Assembly (NCBI GenBank): GCA_003640335.1
Contig: RBKG01000061.1
Location: 1-7,212, forward strand
DNA length: 7,212 nt
Direction: 5' to 3'
Origin: Porphyromonas sp.
Lineage (GTDB): Bacteria; Bacteroidota; Bacteroidia; Bacteroidales; Porphyromonadaceae
Both the position numbers and the translations under genes were made by a program. A model generated the notes under the pieces. It did not search any database. It had not been told where the DNA came from and saw nothing but the letters and a program-made list of their open reading frames with translations. Position 1 is the stretch's first letter. Each line of letters begins with the position of its first letter. This document shows positions 1 through 6,798 of the stretch, piece after piece.

Positions 1-49
1 CGCCTTCAGTCTCAATGCCTTGCGATTACCACATTCTGCAAAGCTCCAC

Positions 50-97
50 AAAAGAGCAAGAGGCGAAGCAAAATTAGATTTTGCTTCGCCTCTTGCT
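50..97 (-). terminator. Rho-independent terminator downstream of mutY
   Basis: A perfect 20 bp inverted repeat (55-74 pairing with 78-97) encloses a 3-base centre. Read on the minus strand, the second arm is followed by C and then TTTT (complement of 50-53). It lies about 54 bp beyond the mutY stop codon and is correctly oriented to end the VOC-lipoprotein-HAD-mutY transcript. The plus-strand side has no comparable T-run (ttagg), so it is better as a minus-strand terminator. It could also block read-through from a convergent gene left of the window. Nothing else recognisable lies in 1-150. Confidence 0.8.
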
Positions 98-150
98 TTA
101 GGAGTTTCTTGATGCGCAAGATAAGAATAAAACAGTCTCTATTTTGAGGA

Positions 151-1236
151 CTACCCTAGGAGTTTGTGGAGGAGGATTGGTAGGCCATACTTATCTAGTT
201 CACTCATAGGAACACACTGATAACGGTCGCCATGATAGGACGAAGCCTTAACCCGATATAGCTTCGCATGCAACAAGCGATGAGTCAAACGATGCTGTTT
301 CTCTTGAGGAACAACAGATGTAAATGTTACGTCTGTAAGTGACGACATCAATTCTTGATACTCATCAGACTTGCTTAACTCCTCCCATGAAGTATCTGCC
401 TGCGTTTCAAGCAAAGGAAACTGATACAGTCCTTGCCATATATCACCCGCAGGACGACGCTCCAATAAGATTGTTCCATCGGGTAACTCAATCAAAAAGA
501 AAGATAGGTAACGATTGGTGACCTTTATCTTACCTTGCTTAACTGGATACTGAAGCATTGAACCCTCGGCATAACTCTGACAATAAACTGATATTGGACA
601 AAACAAGCAATCAGGTTTGCGAGGTGTACAAACCAATGCGCCAAGCTCAATCATCGCTTGATTATGCAAGCCGGGGGCTTCTTGACTGAGTAACTCTGTC
701 GCTAAAGCCCGAAAATGCTTCTGCCCTTGTGGAGTATCTATCGGCGTAGCATCAGCACACAAACGGCTTAGTACACGATAGACATTACCATCAACAGCTG
801 CATAAGGCTTATTGAAAGCAAACGAAAGGATAGCGGCCTGCGTATAAGGACCAACACCGGGCAGACGTTTGACCTCTTCTAAGGTACTTGGAAAGACACC
901 TCCAAACTCAGACATCACCATCTGAGCCGCTTTAAGCAAATTGCGCCCTCGTGAGTAATAACCTAAGCCCTGCCATGCTCGAAGCACCTCATCTTCACTT
1001 GCCGATGCTAAGTCCGCAATCGTAGGGAATAAGTCCAAAAACTTATGGTAATAGCTCATGCCCTGCACGACCTGCGTTTGCTGCAGAATAACCTCACTCA
1101 GCCAAATAGCATAAGGATTATTGGTTTCTCGCCAAGGCAAAGCACGAGCATGCTCGCCAAACCATTGGGCAAGACGAGCATGCAAAGCTACACTTGTAGC
1201 CGAATCAAAATATATTAACTCTTCTGAGTTAGTCAT
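151..1236 (-). CDS. mutY: A/G-specific adenine DNA glycosylase MutY
   Basis: Base-excision repair enzyme that removes adenine mispaired with 8-oxoguanine or G, limiting G:C to T:A transversions. The 361 aa protein has the usual MutY layout. An N-terminal catalytic domain contains SEVILQQTQV, with the probable catalytic Glu48. A helix-hairpin-helix (LPGVGPYTQAA, about 125-135) is followed by VDGNV with the conserved Asp149. A [4Fe-4S] cluster loop has Cys203, 210, 213 and 219 (C-x6-C-x2-C-x5-C). A C-terminal NUDIX-like 8-oxoG recognition domain runs from about 240 to 361. Length matches the family (about 350 aa). No other Met precedes the catalytic motif, so the ATG at 1236 is the only reasonable start. 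The start overlaps the end of the upstream HAD gene by 8 bp, which suggests translational coupling. It is the last gene before the hairpin at 55-97. All expected key residues are present, so it should be functional. Confidence 0.97.
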   Translation of the reverse strand: MTNSEELIYFDSATSVALHARLAQWFGEHARALPWRETNNPYAIWLSEVILQQTQVVQGMSYYHKFLDLFPTIADLASASEDEVLRAWQGLGYYSRGRNLLKAAQMVMSEFGGVFPSTLEEVKRLPGVGPYTQAAILSFAFNKPYAAVDGNVYRVLSRLCADATPIDTPQGQKHFRALATELLSQEAPGLHNQAMIELGALVCTPRKPDCLFCPISVYCQSYAEGSMLQYPVKQGKIKVTNRYLSFFLIELPDGTILLERRPAGDIWQGLYQFPLLETQADTSWEELSKSDEYQELMSSLTDVTFTSVVPQEKQHRLTHRLLHAKLYRVKASSYHGDRYQCVPMSELDKYGLPILLHKLLG

Positions 1237-1858
1237 TATGGGCTTTTAGAATCTCATCGACCTTAGACCTCCAGTCCTCTCCGTTCTTCGGACAATAAGT
1301 TAGGAAGCCCAGTTCAGCAGCCATATTTACATTATTCTGACCATCATCAAGGAAGAGCGTTTCACTAGGAACCATACCCGTCTTCTCTACCATCAGGTCG
1401 AAAATGCCTCTATTAGGCTTAACCATACCCATCTCACAGCTAGCGAACTTATAATCGCAATAACTACTTAGCTTACGACCATTAGGTAAAAATCTATCGC
1501 TCTCGCCATACTCCATCACATAAGGATTGGTATTACTCAAGATGTAGATATTATACTTATCACGAAGCGTATCGATGTAATCAAACTTATAGTCGCACAC
1601 CTCAAGCAAGAAGCCCATATAAGCATGGCTAAGCTCTTCATGCGTCAGCTGCTTACCAGCCAACTCGCTTAAAGCATCTCTAAACTCGTCTTTCGTCATG
1701 CGACCATCTTCAACCATCAGAAAGTAACCACTCTGCAAATAAGGGTCAAGCATCTCCTCTACACGAGGTACACCAAGAGCCTTAAAACGTCTTAAGGCTT
1801 CATCTTTATCAAGGTGAATAAGGACACCACCTAAGTCAAATACTATATTCTTTATCAT
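1229..1858 (-). CDS. HAD-family hydrolase (subfamily IA-like phosphatase)
   Basis: A 209 aa haloacid dehalogenase-superfamily protein, probably a cytoplasmic phosphatase acting on a small phosphorylated metabolite. All four HAD motifs are visible: motif I FDLGGVL with nucleophile Asp8, motif II LSNTN with Ser108, motif III MVKP with Lys147, and motif IV FLDDGQNN with Asp171-Asp172. A helical cap of about residues 16-90 between motifs I and II is typical of the C1 cap of IA enzymes. The position two after the nucleophile, usually Asp in phosphatases, is Gly10. The same D-L-G pattern occurs in the YihX-like branch (glucose-1-phosphate phosphatase), so it is a family variant rather than damage. 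The substrate cannot be read from sequence. It lies 11 bp after the Rieske-like lipoprotein gene and overlaps mutY by 8 bp, so it is co-transcribed with both. A link to DNA repair or oxidised-nucleotide turnover is possible but only suggested by position. Confidence 0.92.
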   Translation of the reverse strand: MIKNIVFDLGGVLIHLDKDEALRRFKALGVPRVEEMLDPYLQSGYFLMVEDGRMTKDEFRDALSELAGKQLTHEELSHAYMGFLLEVCDYKFDYIDTLRDKYNIYILSNTNPYVMEYGESDRFLPNGRKLSSYCDYKFASCEMGMVKPNRGIFDLMVEKTGMVPSETLFLDDGQNNVNMAAELGFLTYCPKNGEDWRSKVDEILKAHND

Positions 1859-1869
1859 TGTTATTTATT

Positions 1870-2331
1870 TTAATTACTGATGGTTAGCTTACGCTCAACC
1901 TCATGATAGAAAGCTTTATACTTCCTTAACGGACTTCGTCCACTACCTGAGAGTACAGCCCCACTACCGCTTAAGACGTCATACTTGGTTTGACACTTAG
2001 GGCAACGTACATTCAGAGGGTCATGCCCAACAATCCGAATGATAGGGCTATTTTCGACAGGACAAGATAAGTCGTATGCATAAAACTGATTAGGCAAAAG
2101 ACCATGCACAATCAGCACCCCTGCATAACCAATAGCCGAAGTCTCTGTAGGAGGCTCAACAATAGTTACCGCTCCCGTAGGCTCCAACAATGCACGATAG
2201 GGCTGAGCCTGAAGAGGCAAATTAAGCCATACAGACCTTAGTGGGGTATTCTGTTCATGACCTTCCTTATCGCAGGCAAAGATACCGACTAAAGCTACAA
2301 GCGACAGAGCAAGTCCTCGAAAATAGCGCAT
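1870..2331 (-). CDS. Rieske-like domain lipoprotein (hypothetical)
   Basis: A 153 aa predicted lipoprotein. A short basic N-terminus (MRYFR), a hydrophobic stretch 6-19 and a lipobox-like ending at Cys20 indicate signal peptidase II processing and anchoring in the cell envelope. The rest resembles a small Rieske-type beta fold: a YAYDLSCP segment at 84-91, then VRCPKCQTKYD at 108-118, a Gly/Ser-rich loop (121-131) and SPLRKYKAFY near the C-terminus. True Rieske domains bind [2Fe-2S] through C-x-H and C-x2-H. Here both His positions differ (Val92, Cys113), leaving Cys90, Cys110 and Cys113. A normal Rieske cluster is therefore unlikely, and the cysteines may bind another metal or be structural. 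I recall similar small Bacteroidota lipoproteins, but no function is known to me. It sits 8 bp after the VOC gene and 11 bp before the HAD gene, within one apparent transcript. Confidence 0.8.
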   Translation of the reverse strand: MRYFRGLALSLVALVGIFACDKEGHEQNTPLRSVWLNLPLQAQPYRALLEPTGAVTIVEPPTETSAIGYAGVLIVHGLLPNQFYAYDLSCPVENSPIIRIVGHDPLNVRCPKCQTKYDVLSGSGAVLSGSGRSPLRKYKAFYHEVERKLTISN

Positions 2332-2339
2332 TCAGGATA

Positions 2340-2717
2340 CTACTTTACTGGCAAAATCTCTATCCAGTAGCCGTCAGGGTCTGTGATGAAGTACAGTCCC
2401 ATATCGTGATTTTCGTAGGCGATACAGCCCATCTCTCTGTGATACTCACGTGTAGCCGCATAATCACCTGGCACACGCACGCAAAGATGATACTCGCACT
2501 CTCCTAGATTATAAGCCTCTGTACGGTCTCTTAACCATGTTAGCTCTAGAGTAAAATGCCCCTCTGTATCACCTAAGTAAACCAATATAAACGATTCGTC
2601 ACTAGCCACCTTACGACGTACTTCTTTAAGACCTAGAGCCTTCTCATAGAAGGCTAGGCTCTTCTCTAAGTCAAGAACATTAAAGTTAAAGTGGTCAAAT
2701 CTTGCTTTTATTTCCAT
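2340..2717 (-). CDS. gloA: VOC-family protein, probable lactoylglutathione lyase (glyoxalase I)
   Basis: A 125 aa vicinal-oxygen-chelate protein with two beta-alpha-beta-beta-beta modules. By analogy with E. coli GloA it would convert the methylglyoxal-thiol hemithioacetal to a lactoyl thioester in the cytoplasm. Four likely metal ligands occur at the expected places: His9 (FDHFNFNV), Glu58 (FTLELTW), His77 (EYHLCVRV) and Glu120 (YWIEILP). The DPDGYWIEIL ending is characteristic of the family. The short length without insertions fits the bacterial Ni/Co-type enzymes. The natural thiol is uncertain because many anaerobic Bacteroidota are not known to make glutathione, so a different cofactor or a different VOC reaction remains possible. 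It is the first gene after the secG terminator and so probably begins the second transcript, though I could not find a convincing promoter in the 31 bases between the T-run and the ATG. Confidence 0.88.
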   Translation of the reverse strand: MEIKARFDHFNFNVLDLEKSLAFYEKALGLKEVRRKVASDESFILVYLGDTEGHFTLELTWLRDRTEAYNLGECEYHLCVRVPGDYAATREYHREMGCIAYENHDMGLYFITDPDGYWIEILPVK

Positions 2718-2748
2718 GTTAATTTTATTTGATAAAAAGGTTATAGCG

Positions 2749-2793
2749 AAAAAGAGGAGGTGCTTCTATTCAATCCGAATAAACACCTCCTCT
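2749..2793 (-). terminator. Rho-independent terminator downstream of secG
   Basis: A 10 bp inverted repeat (2753-2762 with 2784-2793, agaggaggtg/cacctcctct) encloses a second 5 bp stem (2767-2771 with 2777-2781) around a 5-base loop. On the minus strand it is followed directly by TTTT (complement of 2749-2752). It lies 47 bp past the secG stop and ahead of the VOC gene. It should end the dapA-to-secG transcript and separate the two gene blocks. Confidence 0.8.
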
Positions 2794-2840
2794 AGTGAGA
2801 TTTTGGGATGCAAATCTGCATCAAATTGCGTTTAGCTCTA

Positions 2841-3218
2841 TTATTTTCCTGCAGGTGCAGTCGCTGGTGCAGTAGGAGCAGCAGGCGTCGTTGCTGGAGC
2901 TGTTGGAGCTTGTGTACCTCCTAGTGCTGGCATCTTCGCAGAAGAAGCAGCCTTTTGCTCAATAGCCTTATTTAGTTCAGAGCTTTCGCTGTGACCTGCA
3001 CCAAGGAAGCCTGTATAAGCGATGCTAAGTACCATGATTGTACCCATCAAATACCAAGTAGCCTTCTCGATACCATCAGTAGCCTTACGCACACCCATGA
3101 TATTATTGGCTGAGCTAAAGCCCGAAGCAAGACCTCCACCTTTAGACTTCTGTACAATCACGACAAGCACAAGAGCTATTGACGCAAGTACAAGGAGAAT
3201 GGAAATTAACGTTGTCAT
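2841..3218 (-). CDS. secG: Preprotein translocase subunit SecG
   Basis: Small inner-membrane subunit of the SecYEG channel that aids SecA-driven protein export. The 125 aa product has two transmembrane segments (about 3-22 and 52-74). The conserved cytoplasmic loop between them contains the characteristic VQKSKGGGLASGF (22-34) and the TDGIEKATWYL segment (47-57). The core ends near residue 75. A hydrophilic C-terminal extension follows: a charged part (76-97) and an Ala/Pro/Thr-rich low-complexity tail (98-125) that contains APTAPAT twice. SecG proteins are often 75-110 aa, so the extra length is mostly this tail, a feature I associate with Bacteroidota. The gene starts 4 bp after the TPR-like gene stops and is the last gene before the terminator at 2749-2793. 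Confidence 0.95.
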   Translation of the reverse strand: MTTLISILLVLASIALVLVVIVQKSKGGGLASGFSSANNIMGVRKATDGIEKATWYLMGTIMVLSIAYTGFLGAGHSESSELNKAIEQKAASSAKMPALGGTQAPTAPATTPAAPTAPATAPAGK

Positions 3219-3222
3219 TATA

Positions 3223-3876
3223 CTATTTCTTTTCTATATTACTATTTACTAATCGCTCTAAGTAGCGTATTTGCTCTGCAAAGTAACGATTTTTTTGAGG
3301 ATATTGCAAATAAAGTGAGTTAATTATGCTCAACGCGCGCTCATATTTGCCCTGCTGAATATATATTTTAGCGAGCGTTTCCGTGAATAATTCGGAGTCT
3401 TTGGCGACAGCATCTTCACCCACGATTTGCGTTTCCTCAGACGATGAATTCAGTTCTGATGTTAGCTCTACCAAACTATCGGTCTTATCCTCTTCGGCAA
3501 AATACTCTTTCCCTTCAGGTCTATCAAAATGTAACTCCGTAGGCAAATCTTCGCCTGCCGAACGGGCATCCATCAAGAAAGAGTCAATCAAATCAAAATC
3601 ATCTTGCCCCTTAGCCTCTTGAGTGAGGTTTTCATCTTGGCTTCCGCTCTTAGAGAGAAGCTGAAACAGCTGTTCGCGATGAGGCAAATAAGCGACATAA
3701 CGCTTGAGCTCTGCACTATAACGGACATCTTCTGTCTTGGCTAAGCCATATAGATATAAGAATACGAAGCTAGCGCAGTACGGATAAGAGGCTATTAGGC
3801 TCTCTAATGCAGGAAGATGAGTAGCCTCTATGAGTTGAGGCTCTCGAAGTAGTTGATATAAATCTTGTTTATTCAT
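3223..3876 (-). CDS. Hypothetical protein with C-terminal TPR-like helices
   Basis: A 217 aa protein with no signal peptide or clear membrane segment, so probably cytoplasmic. It has three parts. The N-terminal part (1-75) is helical and Leu/Tyr-rich, with a YPYC motif at 31-34 and a Tyr-rich stretch after it. The middle (76-160) is strongly acidic, rich in Asp, Glu and Ser, and probably disordered. The C-terminal part (161-209) reads as a TPR-like helical pair (LAKIYIQQGKYERALSIINS, then YPQKNRYFAEQIRYLERL). I recall similar proteins between lptE and secG in other Bacteroidales, but no function is established that I know of. A scaffold or adaptor role linked to envelope assembly is inferred only from the TPR segment and position. 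It begins 35 bp after lptE and ends 4 bp before secG. Confidence 0.85.
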   Translation of the reverse strand: MNKQDLYQLLREPQLIEATHLPALESLIASYPYCASFVFLYLYGLAKTEDVRYSAELKRYVAYLPHREQLFQLLSKSGSQDENLTQEAKGQDDFDLIDSFLMDARSAGEDLPTELHFDRPEGKEYFAEEDKTDSLVELTSELNSSSEETQIVGEDAVAKDSELFTETLAKIYIQQGKYERALSIINSLYLQYPQKNRYFAEQIRYLERLVNSNIEKK

Positions 3877-3911
3877 CTATCAAGAGTACAAAGCCTATTC
3901 GGTCAAGACCT

Positions 3912-4430
3912 TTACCAGTTCTCTACCGTTGCATTAAATATCTGCTTAGTTAGGTCTTCAGTAATCTCTGCGAGCAACTGGTCCTGAACGGCATTAAACT
4001 GCTGGTCCCTGCGGAAATCTCTATAAGCCGTAAAACTACGATCAAAGCTCTCTTTCGGATTAACTCTATTGGTGTACTTTACCTGCATCGTTACGGTAAA
4101 CTTAGTACGGTCGGCAAAGTTATCCTGCCCGACAGAAGCCGTTGATAAATCATAGCCCGTAATCGTACACTCAAGTTCCAAATCCGCCTCTCCTCTCCTC
4201 TGTGCTAGACGAGTACGGCTTGTGTACATATCCTTAAGAGCTTCTGTAAAACTTGCCGCAAAACGAGGATAAACAATAGCGGCTCTATTGGTTACATCTG
4301 AGATGGCAATACTCTTAATCTGTGTATAATCTATCGTCCCGCCATTGAAGCGATAGCTGATGCTACACCCGGTAAGGGTTAGCAAAGCTACGACAACGAG
4401 CAAGAGAGATTTATTATATATCCAAGTCAT
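3912..4430 (-). CDS. lptE: LPS-assembly lipoprotein LptE (Bacteroidota type)
   Basis: A 172 aa predicted outer-membrane lipoprotein. The signal peptide has a Lys at position 7, a hydrophobic core at 9-19 and the lipobox LTGC with Cys22 as the lipidated residue. The mature part begins SISYRFNGG and contains IKSIAISDVTNRA (38-50), typical of the LptE/secreted-lipoprotein fold in which a short beta-alpha-beta core plugs the LptD barrel and helps insert LPS in the outer membrane. Alternating strands around TITGYDLS and FTVTMQVKY, then a C-terminal amphipathic helix (about 145-168), fit this fold. Length matches Bacteroidota members, and overall similarity to E. coli LptE is low, as is normal. Its start overlaps the end of the upstream activator gene by 17 bp, suggesting coupled translation. 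No lptD is seen in the window. Confidence 0.9.
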   Translation of the reverse strand: MTWIYNKSLLLVVVALLTLTGCSISYRFNGGTIDYTQIKSIAISDVTNRAAIVYPRFAASFTEALKDMYTSRTRLAQRRGEADLELECTITGYDLSTASVGQDNFADRTKFTVTMQVKYTNRVNPKESFDRSFTAYRDFRRDQQFNAVQDQLLAEITEDLTKQIFNATVENW

Positions 4431-5700
4431 ATTCTTTTATCTTACGGTAGAGCGTTCTTTCGCTTATCTTAAGTTCTTCTGCCGCAGGCTTACGCTTACC
4501 GCCATAACGCTGTAGAGCCTGCACAATCATTTGTCGCTCCACCTCTTCAAGGCTACGAGCAGCAGTCATAGGTTCAACTTCCATGACCTCCACATCTTCG
4601 GCATGATAGCTACGTTCAGAGGCTTGAGGCAAGGTAATAGCCGAGTTGTGAGTTAAGGCTGTATGATTGCTTCCGAGTAAATTATCATGCTTATCGGCAG
4701 TCACGATACCAGCTGTAGACATAGGCGATGCGGTATGATGTCCCTTCATCATCGAGCCTACAAGTCCTCTAAGTTCGGTAATTTCATTACGCATCTCCAT
4801 AAGCATATTGACAAAAAACTCTTGGCTCCCCTGAGAGTTTGCTCCCGAAGAAGAGAAAGAGTCATTTGTATCTTGCACTTGACTCCTTAGCGCAGGACGA
4901 TAGTCTGCATTAAGTGCTTGAGGGAGGTACTCTCTCAGCGTATCAGCCGTAACCATACGTTGCTCCTCTAGCACGCTAATGCGGTCTGCTAGATTGCGAA
5001 GCTCACGTATATTACCGGGCCAATAATAGTGTTCGAGTAGGCGCACAGCTTCTGGCTCAAGCCTTAGGGTAGGCATGTGATACTTTTCTGCAGCTTGAGA
5101 AGCAAAATATCTGAATAATAAGCCTATATCCTCCGAACGTCTGCGTAAGGGTGGCAGTTCGATAGGCACGGTATTAAGGCGGAAAAGCAAGTCCTCTCTG
5201 AAACGACCTCTGTCCACAGCCTCCTGCATATTGACATTCGTTGCGGCTACAATGCGCACATCAGTCTTTACCGGTGTGCTTGCTCCCACTGGGATAAACT
5301 CTCCAGTCTCAAGGACACGCAGTAGGCGTGCTTGTGTAGCTAAAGGCAACTCCCCCACTTCATCGAGGAAAATCGTGCCGCCATTAGCTTCTTGGAAATA
5401 ACCCTTGCGGTCATTCAATGCACCTGTAAACGAGCCTTTGACATGACCAAATAGCTCGGAGTCTATTGTACCCTCAGGGATAGCACCACAGTTTACAGCG
5501 ATATAAGGACCATGCTTACGTATGCTATTTTGGTGTATTATCTTAGGAAAGCTCTCCTTACCGACACCACTCTCACCGACTATCAGTACAGACATATCTG
5601 TCGGAGCCACTTGTAGGGCGACTTTTATAGCGTGCGTCAGTAATGGGCTATTGCCTATTATGCTAAATCTTTGCTTTACGGCTTGTATATCAACACTCAT
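4414..5700 (-). CDS. Sigma-54-dependent AAA+ transcriptional activator with Fis-type HTH
   Basis: A 428 aa bacterial enhancer-binding protein that should use ATP to open promoters bound by sigma-54 RNA polymerase. There is no N-terminal receiver, GAF or PAS domain, and the AAA+ module begins almost at once. Visible motifs are Walker A GESGVGKE (42-49), the sigma-54 contact loop GSFTGA (89-94), Walker B GGTIFLDE (107-114), sensor I AATN (152-155), the arginine-finger region GRFREDLLFRLN (165-176), and sensor II WPGNIRELRN (227-236). A long polar Ser/Thr-rich linker (about 262-382) leads to a C-terminal Fis-like HTH (about 385-428, with PAAEELKISERTLYRKIKEY). GSFTGA differs from the usual GAFTGA by one residue at a non-core position, and Thr92 and Gly93 are kept. 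Without a sensory domain, activity is presumably set by expression, partner proteins or constitutive action. It overlaps dapA by 11 bp and lptE by 17 bp, so it is embedded in the envelope operon. Confidence 0.93.
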   Translation of the reverse strand: MSVDIQAVKQRFSIIGNSPLLTHAIKVALQVAPTDMSVLIVGESGVGKESFPKIIHQNSIRKHGPYIAVNCGAIPEGTIDSELFGHVKGSFTGALNDRKGYFQEANGGTIFLDEVGELPLATQARLLRVLETGEFIPVGASTPVKTDVRIVAATNVNMQEAVDRGRFREDLLFRLNTVPIELPPLRRRSEDIGLLFRYFASQAAEKYHMPTLRLEPEAVRLLEHYYWPGNIRELRNLADRISVLEEQRMVTADTLREYLPQALNADYRPALRSQVQDTNDSFSSSGANSQGSQEFFVNMLMEMRNEITELRGLVGSMMKGHHTASPMSTAGIVTADKHDNLLGSNHTALTHNSAITLPQASERSYHAEDVEVMEVEPMTAARSLEEVERQMIVQALQRYGGKRKPAAEELKISERTLYRKIKEYDLDI

Positions 5701-6607
5701 ACTGCTCTATAAACAAGTCTATTTGTCGTCTTGTTTCATCAAGCCCCTTGTACACACCCTCTGTAACAGGGGTCAAAGGTAAACGCAAAACGTTGTGCTT
5801 TATTATATTCTGCAAATAGAGTAAGGCCTTGATACCACTAGGATTACCATTCTCAAAGAGCAAGCGATAAGCGTCTCTTAGTTGGTCATGAATAACGCCT
5901 GCATCATTATGACGCCCCTGCATACTTAGGTGTATTAGCTTCGTGAAGAGCTTAGGATAAGCATTACCTATAACCGAGATAACTCCACAAGCACCATTGC
6001 GGATAAAGTCTATCGAGAGATTATCATCGCCAGAGAGGATACTAAAGTCAGGTCTATCTACGAGCTTATGAATAGCTTCTACTTGAGCGACGTAGCCTGA
6101 TGCTTCTTTGATGCCAATGATATTGGGTATTTCAGCCAATTTAGCCACCACTGTGGGAGTTACATTAACGACGACACGACCAGGCACATTATAAATAACT
6201 ATTGGCAACTTACTGCACTTAGCCAAATGCTTGAAATGCTCATAAATACCTTCTTGGCTAGGCTTATTGTAATAAGGAGCGACAGAAAGCACGCCCGAAA
6301 GCCCCGTTGTATCCAACTCGGCTAAACGCTCACCCACTTCCATAGTATTGTTGCCTCCTAACCCTATCATAATAGGGATACGTCCGCCTACTGTCTGAAC
6401 GACAAAAGATGTTACAGCATTACGTTCATCACGAGAGAGACAAGGGGACTCCCCCGTAGTCCCATGTACTACGACGAAATCAGCACCACCTGAAATAATA
6501 TGCTCTAGTAAAGTATGTAAACTCACGTAGTCTACAGACCCATCTGCTTGAAATGGCGTAATCAAAGCAACGCCCATACCCTCAAAAAGGCGAATTGGTT
6601 GTGTCAT
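5690..6607 (-). CDS. dapA: 4-hydroxy-tetrahydrodipicolinate synthase DapA
   Basis: Cytoplasmic class I aldolase-type TIM barrel that condenses pyruvate with L-aspartate semialdehyde, the committed step to diaminopimelate (peptidoglycan cross-links) and lysine. The 305 aa length is slightly above the common 290-300. Key residues are visible: GTTGES with Thr50 and Thr51, the PYYNKP loop (111-116), YNVPGR with Tyr139 and Arg144, and GIKEASG with the Schiff-base Lys167. The active-site set is complete. The start at 6607 is supported by the good promoter about 50 bases upstream and by alignment of the N-terminus (FEGMGVALITPF) with the family. It is the first gene of the block and overlaps the sigma-54 activator gene by 11 bp. 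Feedback sensitivity to lysine cannot be read from sequence here. Confidence 0.97.
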   Translation of the reverse strand: MTQPIRLFEGMGVALITPFQADGSVDYVSLHTLLEHIISGGADFVVVHGTTGESPCLSRDERNAVTSFVVQTVGGRIPIMIGLGGNNTMEVGERLAELDTTGLSGVLSVAPYYNKPSQEGIYEHFKHLAKCSKLPIVIYNVPGRVVVNVTPTVVAKLAEIPNIIGIKEASGYVAQVEAIHKLVDRPDFSILSGDDNLSIDFIRNGACGVISVIGNAYPKLFTKLIHLSMQGRHNDAGVIHDQLRDAYRLLFENGNPSGIKALLYLQNIIKHNVLRLPLTPVTEGVYKGLDETRRQIDLFIEQYEC

Positions 6608-6658
6608 ATTAACATTCGTATAAGCTGAGACAAAAGCATCTTCTCATTCAATAGTTAC

Positions 6659-6688
6659 AAAGATACAGAATATGCTACATTCTGAAAC
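6659..6688 (-). promoter_or_regulatory. Bacteroidota-type promoter of dapA
   Basis: On the minus strand, TATCTTTG (complement of 6659-6666) matches the Bacteroidota -7 consensus TAnnTTTG exactly. About 18 bases further upstream TTTC (complement of 6685-6688) is a partial match to the -33 element (TTTG/TTG). The spacing is acceptable. Transcription would begin near 6650-6655, giving a leader of about 45-50 bases before the dapA ATG. It is the most convincing promoter I found in the window and likely drives the whole dapA-to-secG block. Confidence 0.65.
6667..6685. promoter_or_regulatory. Inverted repeat inside the dapA promoter spacer
   Basis: 6 bp arms (cagaat at 6667-6672, attctg at 6680-6685) flank a 7-base centre. 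The repeat fits exactly between the proposed -7 and -33 elements, where a bound dimeric regulator would block polymerase. An operator role is an inference, and a 6 bp match in AT-rich DNA can arise by chance. Confidence 0.3.
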
Positions 6689-6798
6689 TATTACGAAAGA
6701 CTCATGCAGAGCAAGTGCATCAAAATCTAGAATCCTTAGACTTCGGTATATGAGTGCCTCAGGCACGACAGTTCTACAACAACAGCCTAATCAAAAAT

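Noticed and set aside
339..521. Plus-strand open frame of 60 codons inside mutY
   Set aside because: It lies wholly within a gene with complete catalytic motifs on the other strand, has no recognisable domain and no promoter.
3383..3622. Plus-strand Ser-rich open frame of 79 codons
   Set aside because: It is the antisense reading of the acidic, Ser-rich middle of the TPR-like protein; the low-complexity Ser/Lys composition is explained by that.
3877..3911. Promoter before the TPR-like gene
   Set aside because: The closest -7-like string (caaagccta on plus) has three spacer bases instead of two and there is no clear -33; continued transcription from lptE is simpler.
5522..5782. Plus-strand open frame crossing the activator/dapA junction
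   Set aside because: Both overlapped genes are well supported on the minus strand, and the frame shows no known motif.
6754..6766. Palindrome gtgcct-c-aggcac as a terminator
   Set aside because: The stem is short, no T-run follows on either strand, and no gene ends next to it.
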